This document shows, piece by piece, positions 43,384 through 54,182 of a DNA stretch of 64,000 nt. Below the pieces are notes generated by a model. It was given only the letters and a program-made list of their open reading frames with translations. It was not told the DNA's origin and made no database searches. Within the stretch, counting starts at the first letter, position 1; every line of letters starts with the position of its first letter. The translations under genes were made by a program, and so were the position numbers. The DNA comes from an uncultured Opitutia bacterium (GTDB lineage Bacteria > Verrucomicrobiota > Verrucomicrobiia > Opitutales > Opitutaceae), in assembly GCA_903827245.1 (NCBI GenBank), contig CAIKHO010000001.1, positions 1-64,000 of the forward strand, written 5' to 3'.

Positions 43384-43737
43384 ATGAAGACCACAAACAA
43401 ATCCACCAAGGGCTTCACCCTTGTCGAAATCATGATCGTCGTCGTCATCATCGGCCTGCTGGCGGCGATTGCGATTCCCGCCTTCCAGAAGGTGCGCTCG
43501 AGCTCCCAGGACAAGGCTGTGTTGAACAACATGCGCCAGCTCGGTGCCGCCGCCGACCAGTACTTCCTTGAGAATGGCACCTCAACCGCCGCCATTGCCG
43601 CGCTCGTCGGTTCCTCCGCTTACGTGAAGGCCTTGAATACCGTGGCGAATGAGAGCTATCCGCTCAATTTCACCCAGGGTAGTCCGGTCATCGTCTCGGG
43701 CATCGCCGGTGCCCGTACGCTCACCTACATGCAGTAA
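43384..43737 (+). CDS. Type IV pilin / pseudopilin
   Basis: 117 residues. A short basic leader (MKTTNKSTKG) ends at the prepilin peptidase site, KGFTLVEIMIVVVIIGLLAAIAIP, with Gly-1, Phe+1 and Glu+5 all present, followed by the hydrophobic helix. The C-terminal part is small and lacks the cysteine pair of many major pilins. It is consistent with a compact type IV pilin or type II secretion pseudopilin. It stands alone, with its own terminator, and no secretion genes are adjacent. Confidence 0.88.
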   Translation: MKTTNKSTKGFTLVEIMIVVVIIGLLAAIAIPAFQKVRSSSQDKAVLNNMRQLGAAADQYFLENGTSTAAIAALVGSSAYVKALNTVANESYPLNFTQGSPVIVSGIAGARTLTYMQ

Positions 43738-43758
43738 ACTTTTCCTTTTTGGAATCCA

Positions 43759-43788
43759 GCCGCCCTCGGAAACGAGGGCGGCTTTTTT
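43759..43788 (+). terminator. Intrinsic terminator of the pilin gene
   Basis: Stem GCCGCCCTCG/CGAGGGCGGC (10 bp), loop GAAA, followed by T6. It starts 22 bases after the pilin stop. Confidence 0.93.
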
Positions 43789-43799
43789 GTGCCTATTTT

Positions 43800-43823
43800 C
43801 ATACGGATACGACGCTCCGTATG
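43800..43823. repeat. Small palindrome between pilin and LON-N genes
   Basis: Arms CATACGGA and TCCGTATG (8 bp, perfect) with an eight-base spacer. It lies between convergent genes and may end the minus-strand transcript. Confidence 0.4.
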
Positions 43824-43928
43824 CGCCGCTGATCCCGGGTCAAGAGCTTGCGAGACTTAAAGGCGCGCGGAGTCTTGGGGTGCCACTTCACTTGGATTTA
43901 ACTTTTGCCGAAGGAGGAGCGCCCAGCC

Positions 43929-44612
43929 TCAGTTGTTTGAAATCATGTCGTCGCTCAGGCCGCCCTCCAGTTTGCGACGAAGCTTGATGGATTCGATCTC
44001 AGCCAGCAGCTGTCGGGTGAAAAGCTGCAGGCGGCTGTGTACGTCCAGCGTCTCCAGCAGCTTCTGCTTGATTGAGGGACTATCACAGAGATTAAAGGCG
44101 GCAATATCCACAAAGGTCTCAGGATCATCGACGGTCTTGAGGAATTCGGTAATTTCGGTCGAGCTGTCGGCTGCAAACTTGCGCTTTAAGGCGAGCAGAC
44201 GGGCCAGTTCGAGCCGTAGTCGCTGATTTTCGTCCGTGGCGGCGCCGGGATCACTGGCCAAGGCCCGAATGCGGATTCGTCGATAGGGCTTGTCGGCGAG
44301 AATCTTGACTACCTCGATCCGCGCAATGCCCTGTAGGATCAGATTCGAGGTCCCGTTCTCATTTTTCTGGCAGGCGCGAATGATGCCGATGCTGGCCACG
44401 CGATGTGGCGGTTCAAACCGGTCCGGGGCTTCTGCCAGACGCGAATTCAAGCCGGCAACGGCGAAGAGACGGTCCGAAGCCAGTACATCTTTCAGCATCT
44501 GACGGTAACGCGGTTCGAAAATGTGAAGCGGCAGCAAGGCTTGGGGGAAAAACGCCACATTGGGCAGTGTCATGACTGGGACCTCCTCGGGCAGCGTAAT
44601 CTCGATTTCCAT
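43929..44612 (-). CDS. LON-N substrate-binding domain protein
   Basis: 227 residues matching the N-terminal substrate-binding (LON_substr_bdg/PUA-like) domain of Lon protease but with no ATPase or protease part. The signature is the start VPVMTLPNVAFFPQALLPLHIFEPRYRQMLKDVLASD, then RVASIGIIRACQKNENGTSNLILQGIARI. The second half is helical (VDIAAFNLCDSPSIKQKLLETLDV). Such stand-alone proteins are common and of unknown job. No partner protease is adjacent. Confidence 0.88.
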   Translation of the reverse strand: MEIEITLPEEVPVMTLPNVAFFPQALLPLHIFEPRYRQMLKDVLASDRLFAVAGLNSRLAEAPDRFEPPHRVASIGIIRACQKNENGTSNLILQGIARIEVVKILADKPYRRIRIRALASDPGAATDENQRLRLELARLLALKRKFAADSSTEITEFLKTVDDPETFVDIAAFNLCDSPSIKQKLLETLDVHSRLQLFTRQLLAEIESIKLRRKLEGGLSDDMISNN

Positions 44613-44821
44613 GTGGCAACCGTAGGGAGTAAGTCACGGAATTCAACTGTGACATTGTCTGTCGCAACTTTCGGCGCGGTGTGTCAGCAAATGCGCCAGC
44701 CTGACTTGAATCGATGAAATTAAATAGTGAGATTATCCTCCAAATATTTTTTTAATGATTTTATAGGAAGTGCTTAGGTTGAATATGGACTTGGAGGCAC
44801 ATCCATTGCTTGGGAGGATGC

Positions 44822-46753
44822 ATGAGTCGCATTCTAGGAATTGATTTAGGTACCACCAACTCTTGCATGGCAGTGATGGAGGGTGGTGAGCCCGTTGTGA
44901 TCCCAAACGCCGAGGGTGCACGGACGACGCCTTCTGTCGTCGCATTTACCAAGTCCGGCGAACGTTTGGTTGGCCAGGCAGCCAAGCGCCAGGCGGTCAC
45001 CAATCCAAGCAACACGGTTTTCTCCGCCAAACGCCTGATTGGTCGTAAATTTTCCGAAGTGAGCGCTGAGGCCAAGAATATGCCTTTCAAGGTTGTTGAA
45101 GGCAAAAACGGCGATGCTTACATTGAAGTGCAGTCGGGAGACAAGAAGGAGCAATTTGCACCCCAACAGATTGCGGCCTTCGTGCTCGGCAAACTGAAGG
45201 CGGATGCCGAGGCCTATCTCGGTGAAAAGGTGACGCAGGCTGTCATCACCGTCCCGGCTTACTTTAACGATTCCCAGCGTCAGGCCACGAAGGATGCCGG
45301 CAAGATCGCCGGTCTTGAGGTACTCCGCATCATCAATGAGCCGACGGCCGCCTCACTCGCCTATGGCCTCGACAAGAAAAAGGATGAAAAGATCGCCGTC
45401 TTCGACTTGGGTGGCGGCACGTTCGACGTCTCCGTGCTGGAGATTGGTGACGGTGTCTTTGAGGTGAAGGCCACGAATGGCGACACTCATCTTGGCGGCG
45501 ACAATTGGGACGACGCGCTCATCGGTTGGCTGGTTGAAACTTTCAAGAAGGACAACGGCATCGACCTCCGCAAGGATCCGATGGCGCTGCAACGCCTCAA
45601 GGAAGAGGCGGAGAAGGCCAAGATTGCCCTTTCCTCGACACTATCGGTCGACATCAACCTGCCCTTTATCACGGCTGACGCATCAGGCCCGAAACACCTT
45701 AATGTGCAACTTTCCCGGGCCAAGATGGAGCAGATCTGCGATTCACTGTTCGAGCGCTGCATCCAGCCGTTTAAGAACTGCCTGAAGGACGCTGACCTGA
45801 CTTCTGCGCAAATCGACGAACTGGTATTGGTCGGTGGCATGACACGGATGCCCAAGGTCGTGGATATTGCCAAGAATCTGGGCGGCAAGCCCCCCCATCA
45901 GGGCGTCAATCCCGATGAGGTCGTGGCGGTCGGTGCCGCGATCCAAGGCGGCGTGCTCAAGGGCGAGGTTCGTGATGTGCTGCTCCTTGATGTGACTCCC
46001 CTGACTCTCGGCATTGAGACGGCGGGTCAGGTCGCCACGGCGATGATCCCGCGCAATACCACGATTCCCTCGAAGAAGACCCAGACCTTCTCGACTTACA
46101 GCGACAGCCAGCCGTCGGTTGAGATCGTCGTGCTGCAGGGTGAGCGACCGATGTCGCGCGACAACAAGGTGCTCGGCACCTTCCGCCTCGACGGAATTCC
46201 GCCCGCGCCGCGCGGTGCACCGCAGATCGAGGTCACATTCGACATCGACGCCAACGGCATTCTCCACGTGTCAGCCAAGGATCTCGGCACGGGCAAGGAT
46301 CAGAAAATCACCATCCAGGGTTCATCGGGCCTCTCCAAAGACGAGGTCGAAAAAATGACCAAGGAGGCCGAGCTCCACGCCGAGGAGGATCGCAAGCGCA
46401 AGGAGGCCGTGGAAACGAAAAACCAGCTCGACAGTGCGATTTACCAGCTCGAAAAGACTCTGAAGGAGATGGGTGAAAAGCTGCCGGAGGACCAGAAGAC
46501 CAAGATCGAATCGGCCCTTGCCGCCGCGAAAAAGGACCTCGAGGGCAACGATCCTGACCGCATGAAGGCGGCCATGGAGAGCCTTTCGAAGGCAGGCGCC
46601 GAGCTTTATGCCGAGGCCCAGAAAGCGGCTGCGGCGCCCGGACCCGCGCCGGCAGGCGAGACTCCGCCCCCGGACGGCAAGAAGCCCGAGAAAAAGGCCG
46701 ATGTGGTCGATGCCGACTTTGAAGTCGTTGACGAAGACAAAAATAAAAAATAA
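44822..46753 (+). CDS. dnaK: Chaperone DnaK (Hsp70)
   Basis: 643 residues. The nucleotide-binding domain has [52 protein letters not shown] and [10 protein letters not shown]. The substrate-binding domain has [16 protein letters not shown], and the C-terminus ends [16 protein letters not shown], like other DnaK proteins. The ATG at 44822 has a good ribosome binding site (GGGAGGA, 44812-44818). It assists protein folding in the cytoplasm with DnaJ and GrpE, which are not in the window. No CIRCE element was found upstream, so HrcA control is not supported. groES and groEL follow on the same strand. Confidence 0.97.
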   Translation: MSRILGIDLGTTNSCMAVMEGGEPVVIPNAEGARTTPSVVAFTKSGERLVGQAAKRQAVTNPSNTVFSAKRLIGRKFSEVSAEAKNMPFKVVEGKNGDAYIEVQSGDKKEQFAPQQIAAFVLGKLKADAEAYLGEKVTQAVITVPAYFNDSQRQATKDAGKIAGLEVLRIINEPTAASLAYGLDKKKDEKIAVFDLGGGTFDVSVLEIGDGVFEVKATNGDTHLGGDNWDDALIGWLVETFKKDNGIDLRKDPMALQRLKEEAEKAKIALSSTLSVDINLPFITADASGPKHLNVQLSRAKMEQICDSLFERCIQPFKNCLKDADLTSAQIDELVLVGGMTRMPKVVDIAKNLGGKPPHQGVNPDEVVAVGAAIQGGVLKGEVRDVLLLDVTPLTLGIETAGQVATAMIPRNTTIPSKKTQTFSTYSDSQPSVEIVVLQGERPMSRDNKVLGTFRLDGIPPAPRGAPQIEVTFDIDANGILHVSAKDLGTGKDQKITIQGSSGLSKDEVEKMTKEAELHAEEDRKRKEAVETKNQLDSAIYQLEKTLKEMGEKLPEDQKTKIESALAAAKKDLEGNDPDRMKAAMESLSKAGAELYAEAQKAAAAPGPAPAGETPPPDGKKPEKKADVVDADFEVVDEDKNKK

Positions 46754-46766
46754 CTTTCAACCCCTT

Positions 46767-46800
46767 GCGCGCCCGCTGCGTTTGTTCGCGGCGGGCGCGC
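46767..46800 (+). terminator. Strong hairpin between dnaK and groES
   Basis: Arms GCGCGCCCGC (46767-46776) and GCGGGCGCGC (46791-46800) pair perfectly. The trailing sequence (TTGGTCG) lacks a full U-tract, so it may attenuate or protect the transcript instead of ending it. Confidence 0.45.
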
Positions 46801-46851
46801 TTGGTCGAAAACCCAAAAAACTAATCCACCTCTAGTCCAACCCAACCATAT

Positions 46852-47148
46852 ATGGCTAACGTCAAAATCAAACCCATCGGTGATCGTGTTCTTGTCGAGC
46901 ACATCGAAGAAAAAGAGCAGGTCCGCGGAGGCATTATCATCCCGGACAGCGCCAAGGAAAAGCCGCAGGAGGCCAAGGTCATCGCCTTGGGCACCGGCAA
47001 GAAAAATGAAGACGGCAAGGTCTCGCCCTTCGAGGTCAAGGTCGGTGACCGCGTGCTCATCAGCAAATACGGTGGGACCGAGGTCAAGCTGGACGAGAAG
47101 AAATACACGCTCGTCCGCGAGGACGACATTCTCGGCGTCATCGCTTGA
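46852..47148 (+). CDS. groES: Co-chaperonin GroES
   Basis: 98 residues, the standard GroES size. It has the mobile loop [23 protein letters not shown] and the roof region with [20 protein letters not shown], ending EDDILGVIA. It caps GroEL in the cytoplasm. The ATG at 46852 gives [17 protein letters not shown]. It is 44 bases upstream of groEL. Confidence 0.97.
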   Translation: MANVKIKPIGDRVLVEHIEEKEQVRGGIIIPDSAKEKPQEAKVIALGTGKKNEDGKVSPFEVKVGDRVLISKYGGTEVKLDEKKYTLVREDDILGVIA

Positions 47149-47192
47149 ACGATTTTTTTCAACGCACAACTCTCAACTAATCATCAATCACA

Positions 47193-48830
<1,638 letters not shown>

Positions 48831-48870
48831 GTCCTTCCGTCGCGCTGATTCATCACGCACAAGAATTCAA

Positions 48871-48901
48871 AGGCGCCCCGCGATTGCGGGGCGCCTTTTT
48901 T
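48871..48901 (+). terminator. Intrinsic terminator of groEL
   Basis: Stem AGGCGCCCCGC/GCGGGGCGCCT (11 bp), loop 4, followed by TTTTT. It lies 40 bases after the groEL stop. Confidence 0.93.
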
Positions 48902-49043
48902 ATTGGAAGGGCAGGGTATGCCGGGTGGATCGCATCCGTTCCAGGGCCGGCCGCGATTCATGGAACTCGGCGGCAGGGCTGCTTCACTTTGGACTGTGGT
49001 TTTGCTTCCGCTTCCACCGGTTCTCTGCTTCCGTCGTCAGATC

Positions 49044-49823
49044 ATGGACGTCATCTTTCTCGGCACGGGCACCTCGCAGGGCGTGCCCATGATCGGGTGC
49101 AAGTGCGCCGTGTGCATGTCGCCCGATCCGCACAACCGGCGCACGCGCACTTCGATCCATGTCGTCATGGACGGTCTGCATGTACAGGTGGATGCCGCCC
49201 CGGAACTCCGGTTGCAGTGCCTCCGCGAAGGGATCGAAAAGGCGGATATTTTCATCCTCACGCACGGGCATGCCGATCATGTTGCGGGCATGGATGACCT
49301 GCGCCGCTTTTGCGACCTGTTGGGCGGCGAAGCGCTCACGGTTTATTCAACTGACGAAGGGATGGGACGCGTCCTGGCGATTTACCCGTACGCCATCATG
49401 GAACGGCCGGTGGTGCGCGGCTATCCGGCCTTCAAGCTCGCCGAGATGCCGGTGCTGTTGGATCTGCCTCAGGGGACGATCCAATCCACCCTCCTGCCGC
49501 ACGGAGGTGTGAACACGCTCGGCCTTATTTTCAAGGAGCGCAGCAGCGGGAGAAAATTTGTCTATTACACCGACTGCAAACGGGTGCCACGGGAGGCAGT
49601 GGACTTCGCCAAGGGTGCCGACGTGGTGGTGCTCGACGGTCTGCGCCCGCTGGCTCACCCGTCGCACATGAACATCGACGAGGCGATTGCCGTGGCCCGG
49701 GAGATTGGCGCACCCAAGACGCTGCTCACGCATCTGACGCATCTCAACGATCACTCTGAACTGGCAGCGGCGCTTCCTGCGGGTATCGAGCCAGCCTACG
49801 ACGGTCTGCTGTTGAAGCTATAG
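49044..49823 (+). CDS. PhnP-like metallo-beta-lactamase-fold phosphodiesterase
   Basis: 259 residues from the ATG at 49044 (MDVIFLGTGTSQGVP). The cysteine-rich MIGCKCAVCMSPDPHN is the structural zinc motif of PhnP proteins, and THGHADHVAGMDDLRR carries the metal-binding HxHxDH. Later ligands include YYTDC and LTHLTHLNDHSE. PhnP hydrolyses ribosyl cyclic phosphates in phosphonate breakdown, and related enzymes act on other cyclic phosphates. No phosphonate genes are nearby, so the exact substrate is open. It is followed by the sulfur operon 101 bases later. Confidence 0.85.
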   Translation: MDVIFLGTGTSQGVPMIGCKCAVCMSPDPHNRRTRTSIHVVMDGLHVQVDAAPELRLQCLREGIEKADIFILTHGHADHVAGMDDLRRFCDLLGGEALTVYSTDEGMGRVLAIYPYAIMERPVVRGYPAFKLAEMPVLLDLPQGTIQSTLLPHGGVNTLGLIFKERSSGRKFVYYTDCKRVPREAVDFAKGADVVVLDGLRPLAHPSHMNIDEAIAVAREIGAPKTLLTHLTHLNDHSELAAALPAGIEPAYDGLLLKL

Positions 49824-49884
49824 ACTGCAGTTGATCAAAGGGTTATAATCCCGACTAAAAAAGCAGGAATTCCCGCTTGCTTTA

Positions 49885-49908
49885 AATCCTACTTAATCAA
49901 TGTAGATT
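49885..49908. promoter_or_regulatory. Candidate operator upstream of the Rrf2 gene
   Basis: An imperfect palindrome AATCCTAC-TTAATCAA-TGTAGATT ends seventeen bases before the Rrf2 ATG. Rrf2 proteins such as CymR and IscR bind dyads of this kind, usually autoregulating. No binding has been shown here. Confidence 0.45.
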
Positions 49909-49924
49909 AAAGAAGTCACCAAAC

Positions 49925-50530
49925 ATGAAGCTTTCCAAACGAGGCGAATACGCCCTTCGCACCCTGATCAACCTTGGCATCGCCGCCGAGGTAAAGCGTC
50001 CGCTGGTGCAGGTTTCTGAGCTCGCCGATTATGAACAGCTGCCGGTGAAATTTTTGGAGCAGATCATGCAGACCCTGAAGGAGGCCGGCCTCATCCAGAG
50101 CCAGCGCGGCAAGTTCGGTGGCTATCGCCTCGCCAAGCCGACGCGGGAAATCACCATCGGCCAGGTTGTGCGTCTGATTGATGGCCCGCTTGCCCCCATC
50201 GGCTGCGTCAGCCAGACGGCCTACGAAAAGTGCACCTGCCCGGACGAGGCCCACTGCGGCCTGCGCATGCTGATGCTCGATGTGCGCAATGCCATCGCGA
50301 ACATTCTCGACCGCTACACGCTGGCGGACGTCGTCGAGGTTACCCTGCGAAAACTGCGCCGGGACAGCGTGCCGCTGCCGTTCACTGCCGAGGCGGACGC
50401 CGCCCCGACTTCACCTTCGCGCTTGCCGGCACGGATGGCGCGCAAGCTGGCGCGGGGTAGCCCGTCACCTCGTCGGCTGACCGAGGCCGACGGCGTCCTT
50501 CATCAATTGCTCGGCGATTACACCATTTAA
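49925..50530 (+). CDS. Rrf2-family Fe-S or thiol-sensing regulator, likely of sulfur uptake
   Basis: 201 residues. The winged-helix N-terminus begins MKLSKRGEYALRTLINL and has the recognition region VKFLEQIMQTLKEAGLIQSQRGKFGGYRLAKP. A cluster of four cysteines follows: GCVSQ, KCTCP and HCGLR (about residues 98, 106, 108, 115). That layout matches the cluster-binding segment of Rrf2 sensors. The last ~60 residues are an unusual charged tail. It heads a run leading to the sulfate transporter and cysK, so by analogy with CymR it probably responds to cysteine or sulfide status. Confidence 0.88.
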   Translation: MKLSKRGEYALRTLINLGIAAEVKRPLVQVSELADYEQLPVKFLEQIMQTLKEAGLIQSQRGKFGGYRLAKPTREITIGQVVRLIDGPLAPIGCVSQTAYEKCTCPDEAHCGLRMLMLDVRNAIANILDRYTLADVVEVTLRKLRRDSVPLPFTAEADAAPTSPSRLPARMARKLARGSPSPRRLTEADGVLHQLLGDYTI

Positions 50531-50546
50531 CCACCTGCCTGTTGCC

Positions 50547-50738
50547 ATGGAAAACAGCTCTTTATCCACGCCTTCTTCCGTCCCGCCCGATTGGATCGCG
50601 CTCGTGCGCGAGAAGGTCGAGGGACTGCGCTACGGGGTCGTGCAGCTGGTCGTCCACGACGGCCGCGTGACCCAGATCGAGCGCACGGAAAAGACCCGCC
50701 TGCTTCCTTCCGGCGTGCGGGTTCCCGGTCACGAATAA
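50547..50738 (+). CDS. YezD-family (DUF2292) small protein
   Basis: 63 residues. The core WIALVREKVEGLRYGVVQLV through VHDGRVTQIERTEKTR is the DUF2292/YezD domain, a small beta-hairpin protein seen in Bacillus sulfur-assimilation operons. Its function is not established. It begins sixteen bases after the Rrf2 stop and lies before the porin and sulfate transporter genes, which agrees with the known association with sulfur metabolism. Confidence 0.88.
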   Translation: MENSSLSTPSSVPPDWIALVREKVEGLRYGVVQLVVHDGRVTQIERTEKTRLLPSGVRVPGHE

Positions 50739-50825
50739 ATTTCCGCGCCCACCGGTCAGCGCCGGAGGCTTCGTCCAAACCAAGCAAACGTCAGAGGAAT
50801 ACCGACCAGTCCACTGGAGGCTCCC

Positions 50826-52256
50826 GTGAAAACCCAACTGAAAGCCATCATGAGAACCTACACCCGGGCCATCCGCACTGCGCTGGCCGCCACATCATTG
50901 CTTGCCGCGCTGCCCGCGTTGCGCGCCCAGTCAACCGAAAGCGAAATCCAAGCGTTGCGCGCTCAGATTGAGCAGCTTGACGCCAAGCTGCGCATCCTGG
51001 AGCGCAAGAACGAGATCAAGGACGAGGCCGCGGCCACCGCTGCGACGACCGCGCCCAAGATCACCATCAACGACAAGGGCTTTACGCTGGCCTCGGCCGA
51101 CGGGGCCAACTCCGTCAAGATCCGCGGCCTCATCCAGCTCGATTCGCGCCTCTTCTTCAACGATGGCGGCGGCGTCGTGAACAACTCGTTCGTGCTGCGA
51201 CGCGCGCGCATCATCAGCGAGGGCACGTTTGCCAAGAACTATTCGTTCCAGCTCGTGCCCGAGTTCGGCGGTGGCAGTGCTGCCGGTGCCACGGCCGTCT
51301 CGATCCTGGACGCGAACATCGGCATCGCCGTCACGCCGCAGTTGCAGCTGAAATTCGGCAAGTTCAAGTCCCCCGTTGGCCTTGAGCTCCTGCAGTCGGA
51401 CGCCTGGACGTTCTTCAACGAGCGCTCCATCGTGACCAACCTTGTGCCGAACCGCGACCTCGGCATCCAGGCCTCGGGAGATGTGCTCGGCGGCGCGTTG
51501 AATTACACGGTCGGCATTTTCAACGGCATTGCCGATGGCGCCAATTCCGGCAACGCGGACTTCGACAACGAGAAGGACGGCGTGGTCCGCCTGATCGCAT
51601 CGCCTTTCAAGAGCGATGTCAGCTCGCCGCTGCAGGGCCTGTCATTTGGCGCTTCTGCGAGCCTTGGACGCGAGAAGACCGCTTCCGGACGCACCGGCGG
51701 CTACAAGACGGACGGCCAGCAGACGTTCTTCTCCTACGCCGCCTCGACGATCACGGATGGCCAGAACTGGCGGCTCTCGCCGCAGCTGGACTACCGCAAC
51801 GGTTCGTTGGGAGTGATTGGCGAGTACGTGCTCTCCGCGTCGAATGTTCGCCCCAGTGCCACGGGAACGAAGACCGAGCTGCGCAACAAGGCCTGGCAAC
51901 TGGCCGCCGGTTACGTGCTCACGGGGGAAAACTCCTCCTATGCCGGTGTCGTGCCCAACAACAACTTCGACTTCTCCGCGGGCACCTGGGGCGCCTTCGA
52001 GGTCACGGCACGCTATTCGGACCTCAAGGTCGACGACAACGCATTCCCGGTCTTTGCCTCCGCTGCGACCAACGCCGATGAGGCCAAGGCCGTCGGGGTC
52101 GGATTGAACTGGTACCTGAGCAAGGCCGTCGCGTTCAAGATCGACTATTATCAGACCAAGTTCGGGTTCAACGCCGCGGCCCCCGCCGTGTCGACGACCC
52201 AGATTCTCCGGCAGGATGAGAAGGCCTTCCTGACCCGCTTCCAGGTAGCATTCTGA
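50826..52256 (+). CDS. OprO/OprP-like outer-membrane porin
   Basis: 476 residues. A GTG start at 50826 is supported by GGAGG (50816-50820); an ATG eight codons in is an alternative. A signal peptide ends near LPALRAQ, followed by a short coiled coil ([20 protein letters not shown]). The rest is an amphipathic beta-barrel ending with the typical C-terminal Phe (LTRFQVAF). The fold matches anion-selective porins of the phosphate-porin family. In this operon, next to a sulfate-binding protein, a sulfate or organosulfur passage role is inferred. Confidence 0.85.
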   Translation: MKTQLKAIMRTYTRAIRTALAATSLLAALPALRAQSTESEIQALRAQIEQLDAKLRILERKNEIKDEAAATAATTAPKITINDKGFTLASADGANSVKIRGLIQLDSRLFFNDGGGVVNNSFVLRRARIISEGTFAKNYSFQLVPEFGGGSAAGATAVSILDANIGIAVTPQLQLKFGKFKSPVGLELLQSDAWTFFNERSIVTNLVPNRDLGIQASGDVLGGALNYTVGIFNGIADGANSGNADFDNEKDGVVRLIASPFKSDVSSPLQGLSFGASASLGREKTASGRTGGYKTDGQQTFFSYAASTITDGQNWRLSPQLDYRNGSLGVIGEYVLSASNVRPSATGTKTELRNKAWQLAAGYVLTGENSSYAGVVPNNNFDFSAGTWGAFEVTARYSDLKVDDNAFPVFASAATNADEAKAVGVGLNWYLSKAVAFKIDYYQTKFGFNAAAPAVSTTQILRQDEKAFLTRFQVAF

Positions 52257-52287
52257 CCACAGCTTCAACCCTCATTCTTCAACCAAC

Positions 52288-53283
52288 ATGAAATTTAAAG
52301 TTCTTCTCTCGTTCCTGGTCGCCGCGGCGCTCGCCGCGGCGGCCTCGGCCAAGAGTATCACCCTGCTCAACGTCTCGTACGATCCGACGCGCGAGCTCTA
52401 TGTCGATTTCAATGCCGCCTTCGCCAAATACTGGAAGGCCAAGACCGGCGATGATGTCACCATCAAGCAGTCGCATGGCGGCTCGGGCGCGCAAGCCCGT
52501 GCCATCAACGACGGCTTGCAGGCCGATGTGGCGACGCTGGCCCTCGCGGCGGATGTCGACGCCCTGTTCAATGTCGGCAAGCTTGTCCCGCAGGACTGGC
52601 AGAAGCGCCTGCCGAACAACAGCGCGCCCTACACCAGCACCATCGTGTTCCTCGTCCGCAAGGGGAACCCGAAGGGGATCAAGGACTGGGATGATCTGGT
52701 GAAGCCGGGTGTCACCATCGTCACGCCCAATCCGAAGACATCCGGGGGCGCGCGCTGGAACTATCTCGCGGCGTGGGGCTATGCCCTGAAAAAGTACGGG
52801 TCCGACGACAAGGCGAAGGAATTCATCGCCAAGCTCTACAAGAACGTGCCCGTGCTCGACAGCGGCGCGCGCGGATCGACGACCACGTTTGTCCAGCGCG
52901 AGATCGGCGACGTCGCCATCTCCTGGGAAAACGAGGCCTTCCTCGCCTTGAAGGAGTATGGGGCCGACAAGTTTGCGATCGTCGTTCCCTCGCTCAGCAT
53001 CCTGGCCGAACCGACGGTGAGCGTGGTGGACAAGGTCGTGAAAAAGAAGGGCACCGAGGAGGTGGCGAAGGCCTATCTCGATTACCTCTATTCCGACGAA
53101 GGCCAGGAAATCGCGGCCAGGAACTTCTATCGTCCGCGCAACGCCGCCGTGCAGGCGAAGTATGCCAAGGTCTTTCCCCAGCTCGAACTGATCACCATCG
53201 ACGAGGCCTTTGGCGGTTGGGCCAAGGCTCAGAAAACCCACTTCGCCGATGGCGGGGTATTTGATCAAATCTACCTGAAGTGA
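52288..53283 (+). CDS. sbp: Sulfate-binding protein of ABC importer
   Basis: 331 residues with a signal peptide (residues 1-21). Family motifs are [61 protein letters not shown] and the C-terminal [17 protein letters not shown]. These are specific to Sbp/CysP. It binds sulfate (or thiosulfate) in the periplasm for the CysTWA transporter encoded downstream. Confidence 0.95.
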   Translation: MKFKVLLSFLVAAALAAAASAKSITLLNVSYDPTRELYVDFNAAFAKYWKAKTGDDVTIKQSHGGSGAQARAINDGLQADVATLALAADVDALFNVGKLVPQDWQKRLPNNSAPYTSTIVFLVRKGNPKGIKDWDDLVKPGVTIVTPNPKTSGGARWNYLAAWGYALKKYGSDDKAKEFIAKLYKNVPVLDSGARGSTTTFVQREIGDVAISWENEAFLALKEYGADKFAIVVPSLSILAEPTVSVVDKVVKKKGTEEVAKAYLDYLYSDEGQEIAARNFYRPRNAAVQAKYAKVFPQLELITIDEAFGGWAKAQKTHFADGGVFDQIYLK

Positions 53284-53353
53284 TGAACGGGACGACGGCG
53301 CCGGCTTCACCCGTGCGCCGTCGTCACCCCATGGCCCAGCCACTTTTCATCCC

Positions 53354-54172
53354 ATGACGATGAATCAAAATACATCCGACCCAGCCGCGGTGACGCCGGC
53401 CCCGCCAACCGCGGCCGATTCGGAGCCGCATGCCTTTCAGGATCATCTCAGCGCACTCTACGCGCTTTCGCAAAAAAACCGCCACGTCTTCGGCTCGCCC
53501 CTTGGCCCCATTTATCATGGCGGTCGTCCTGCGTGGCTCCCGCGTTTTGTTTTCTTCGGGCCGCATGCCTCCGATGATTCCTGGCGCCTCTCGTTTCTGG
53601 CGGGGTTTGATCACCGTAATTTGTGCGCCAGTCATGCCGTGCTGCGCTTGATCGCCCGACTGGCGGAAAACGCCGGGAATGGGCACGGCCTCAACTTATC
53701 CTTCTTTCCGCTGGTTGATGCGGCAGGGTTCTTTCTCGGCGCTCCGGAGCGGGCGCTGGCGACGGCCCACTGGTCCCGTTCGTCCGCGCCGGAGATAGAG
53801 TTGCTCGAGCAGGACGCGCGGCTGTGCGGCTATCATGGGTTCATCCGCATAGAAGCGGCGCCGCACGGGGATGATATCATCAGCATTCGCGTGCGTGAGC
53901 CGGCCACGCTCAACCCTTCACCCGACATCGAGCTGATTTCTTCCGAAGATACCGATCCGTTTCCGGTGCGTTTCGAGCGCGTACCAGCTGGCGGTCTCAT
54001 GTCCGGGGGTCCGCTGACGATAGCGGACGACCTGTGCTTCCAGCCCTTCGAATTCACGCTGCGCGTTCCTCCGGCGTGGCCGGAAGAAATTCACCATGAA
54101 GCCGTGGAGAGCATCCTTACGCGTTTCATCCTGCGTTATAGGGCTTTCCAAGCATACGGCCAGCACCTCTAA
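53354..54172 (+). CDS. Degenerate M14-like (aspartoacylase-fold) protein
   Basis: 272 residues, clearly homologous along its length to the gene immediately downstream, but lacking its catalytic residues. Where the active form has VHGDEPAG, this has GFDHRNLCA: the first metal His remains and the Glu is lost. The NRGGADLNREFW segment is replaced by ATAHWSRSS, and the ligand His region is APHGDD. It looks like a pseudoenzyme or regulatory partner. It has no signal peptide, so it is cytoplasmic. It sits between the sulfate-binding protein and the active-form gene, within the transporter operon. Confidence 0.72.
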   Translation: MTMNQNTSDPAAVTPAPPTAADSEPHAFQDHLSALYALSQKNRHVFGSPLGPIYHGGRPAWLPRFVFFGPHASDDSWRLSFLAGFDHRNLCASHAVLRLIARLAENAGNGHGLNLSFFPLVDAAGFFLGAPERALATAHWSRSSAPEIELLEQDARLCGYHGFIRIEAAPHGDDIISIRVREPATLNPSPDIELISSEDTDPFPVRFERVPAGGLMSGGPLTIADDLCFQPFEFTLRVPPAWPEEIHHEAVESILTRFILRYRAFQAYGQHL

Positions 54173-54182
54173 TCGCCGCCCC

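Noticed and set aside
44640-44820. CIRCE or sigma-32 promoter upstream of dnaK
   Set aside because: A CTTGAA occurs at 44705-44710 but no matching -10 box follows; no CIRCE repeat is present.
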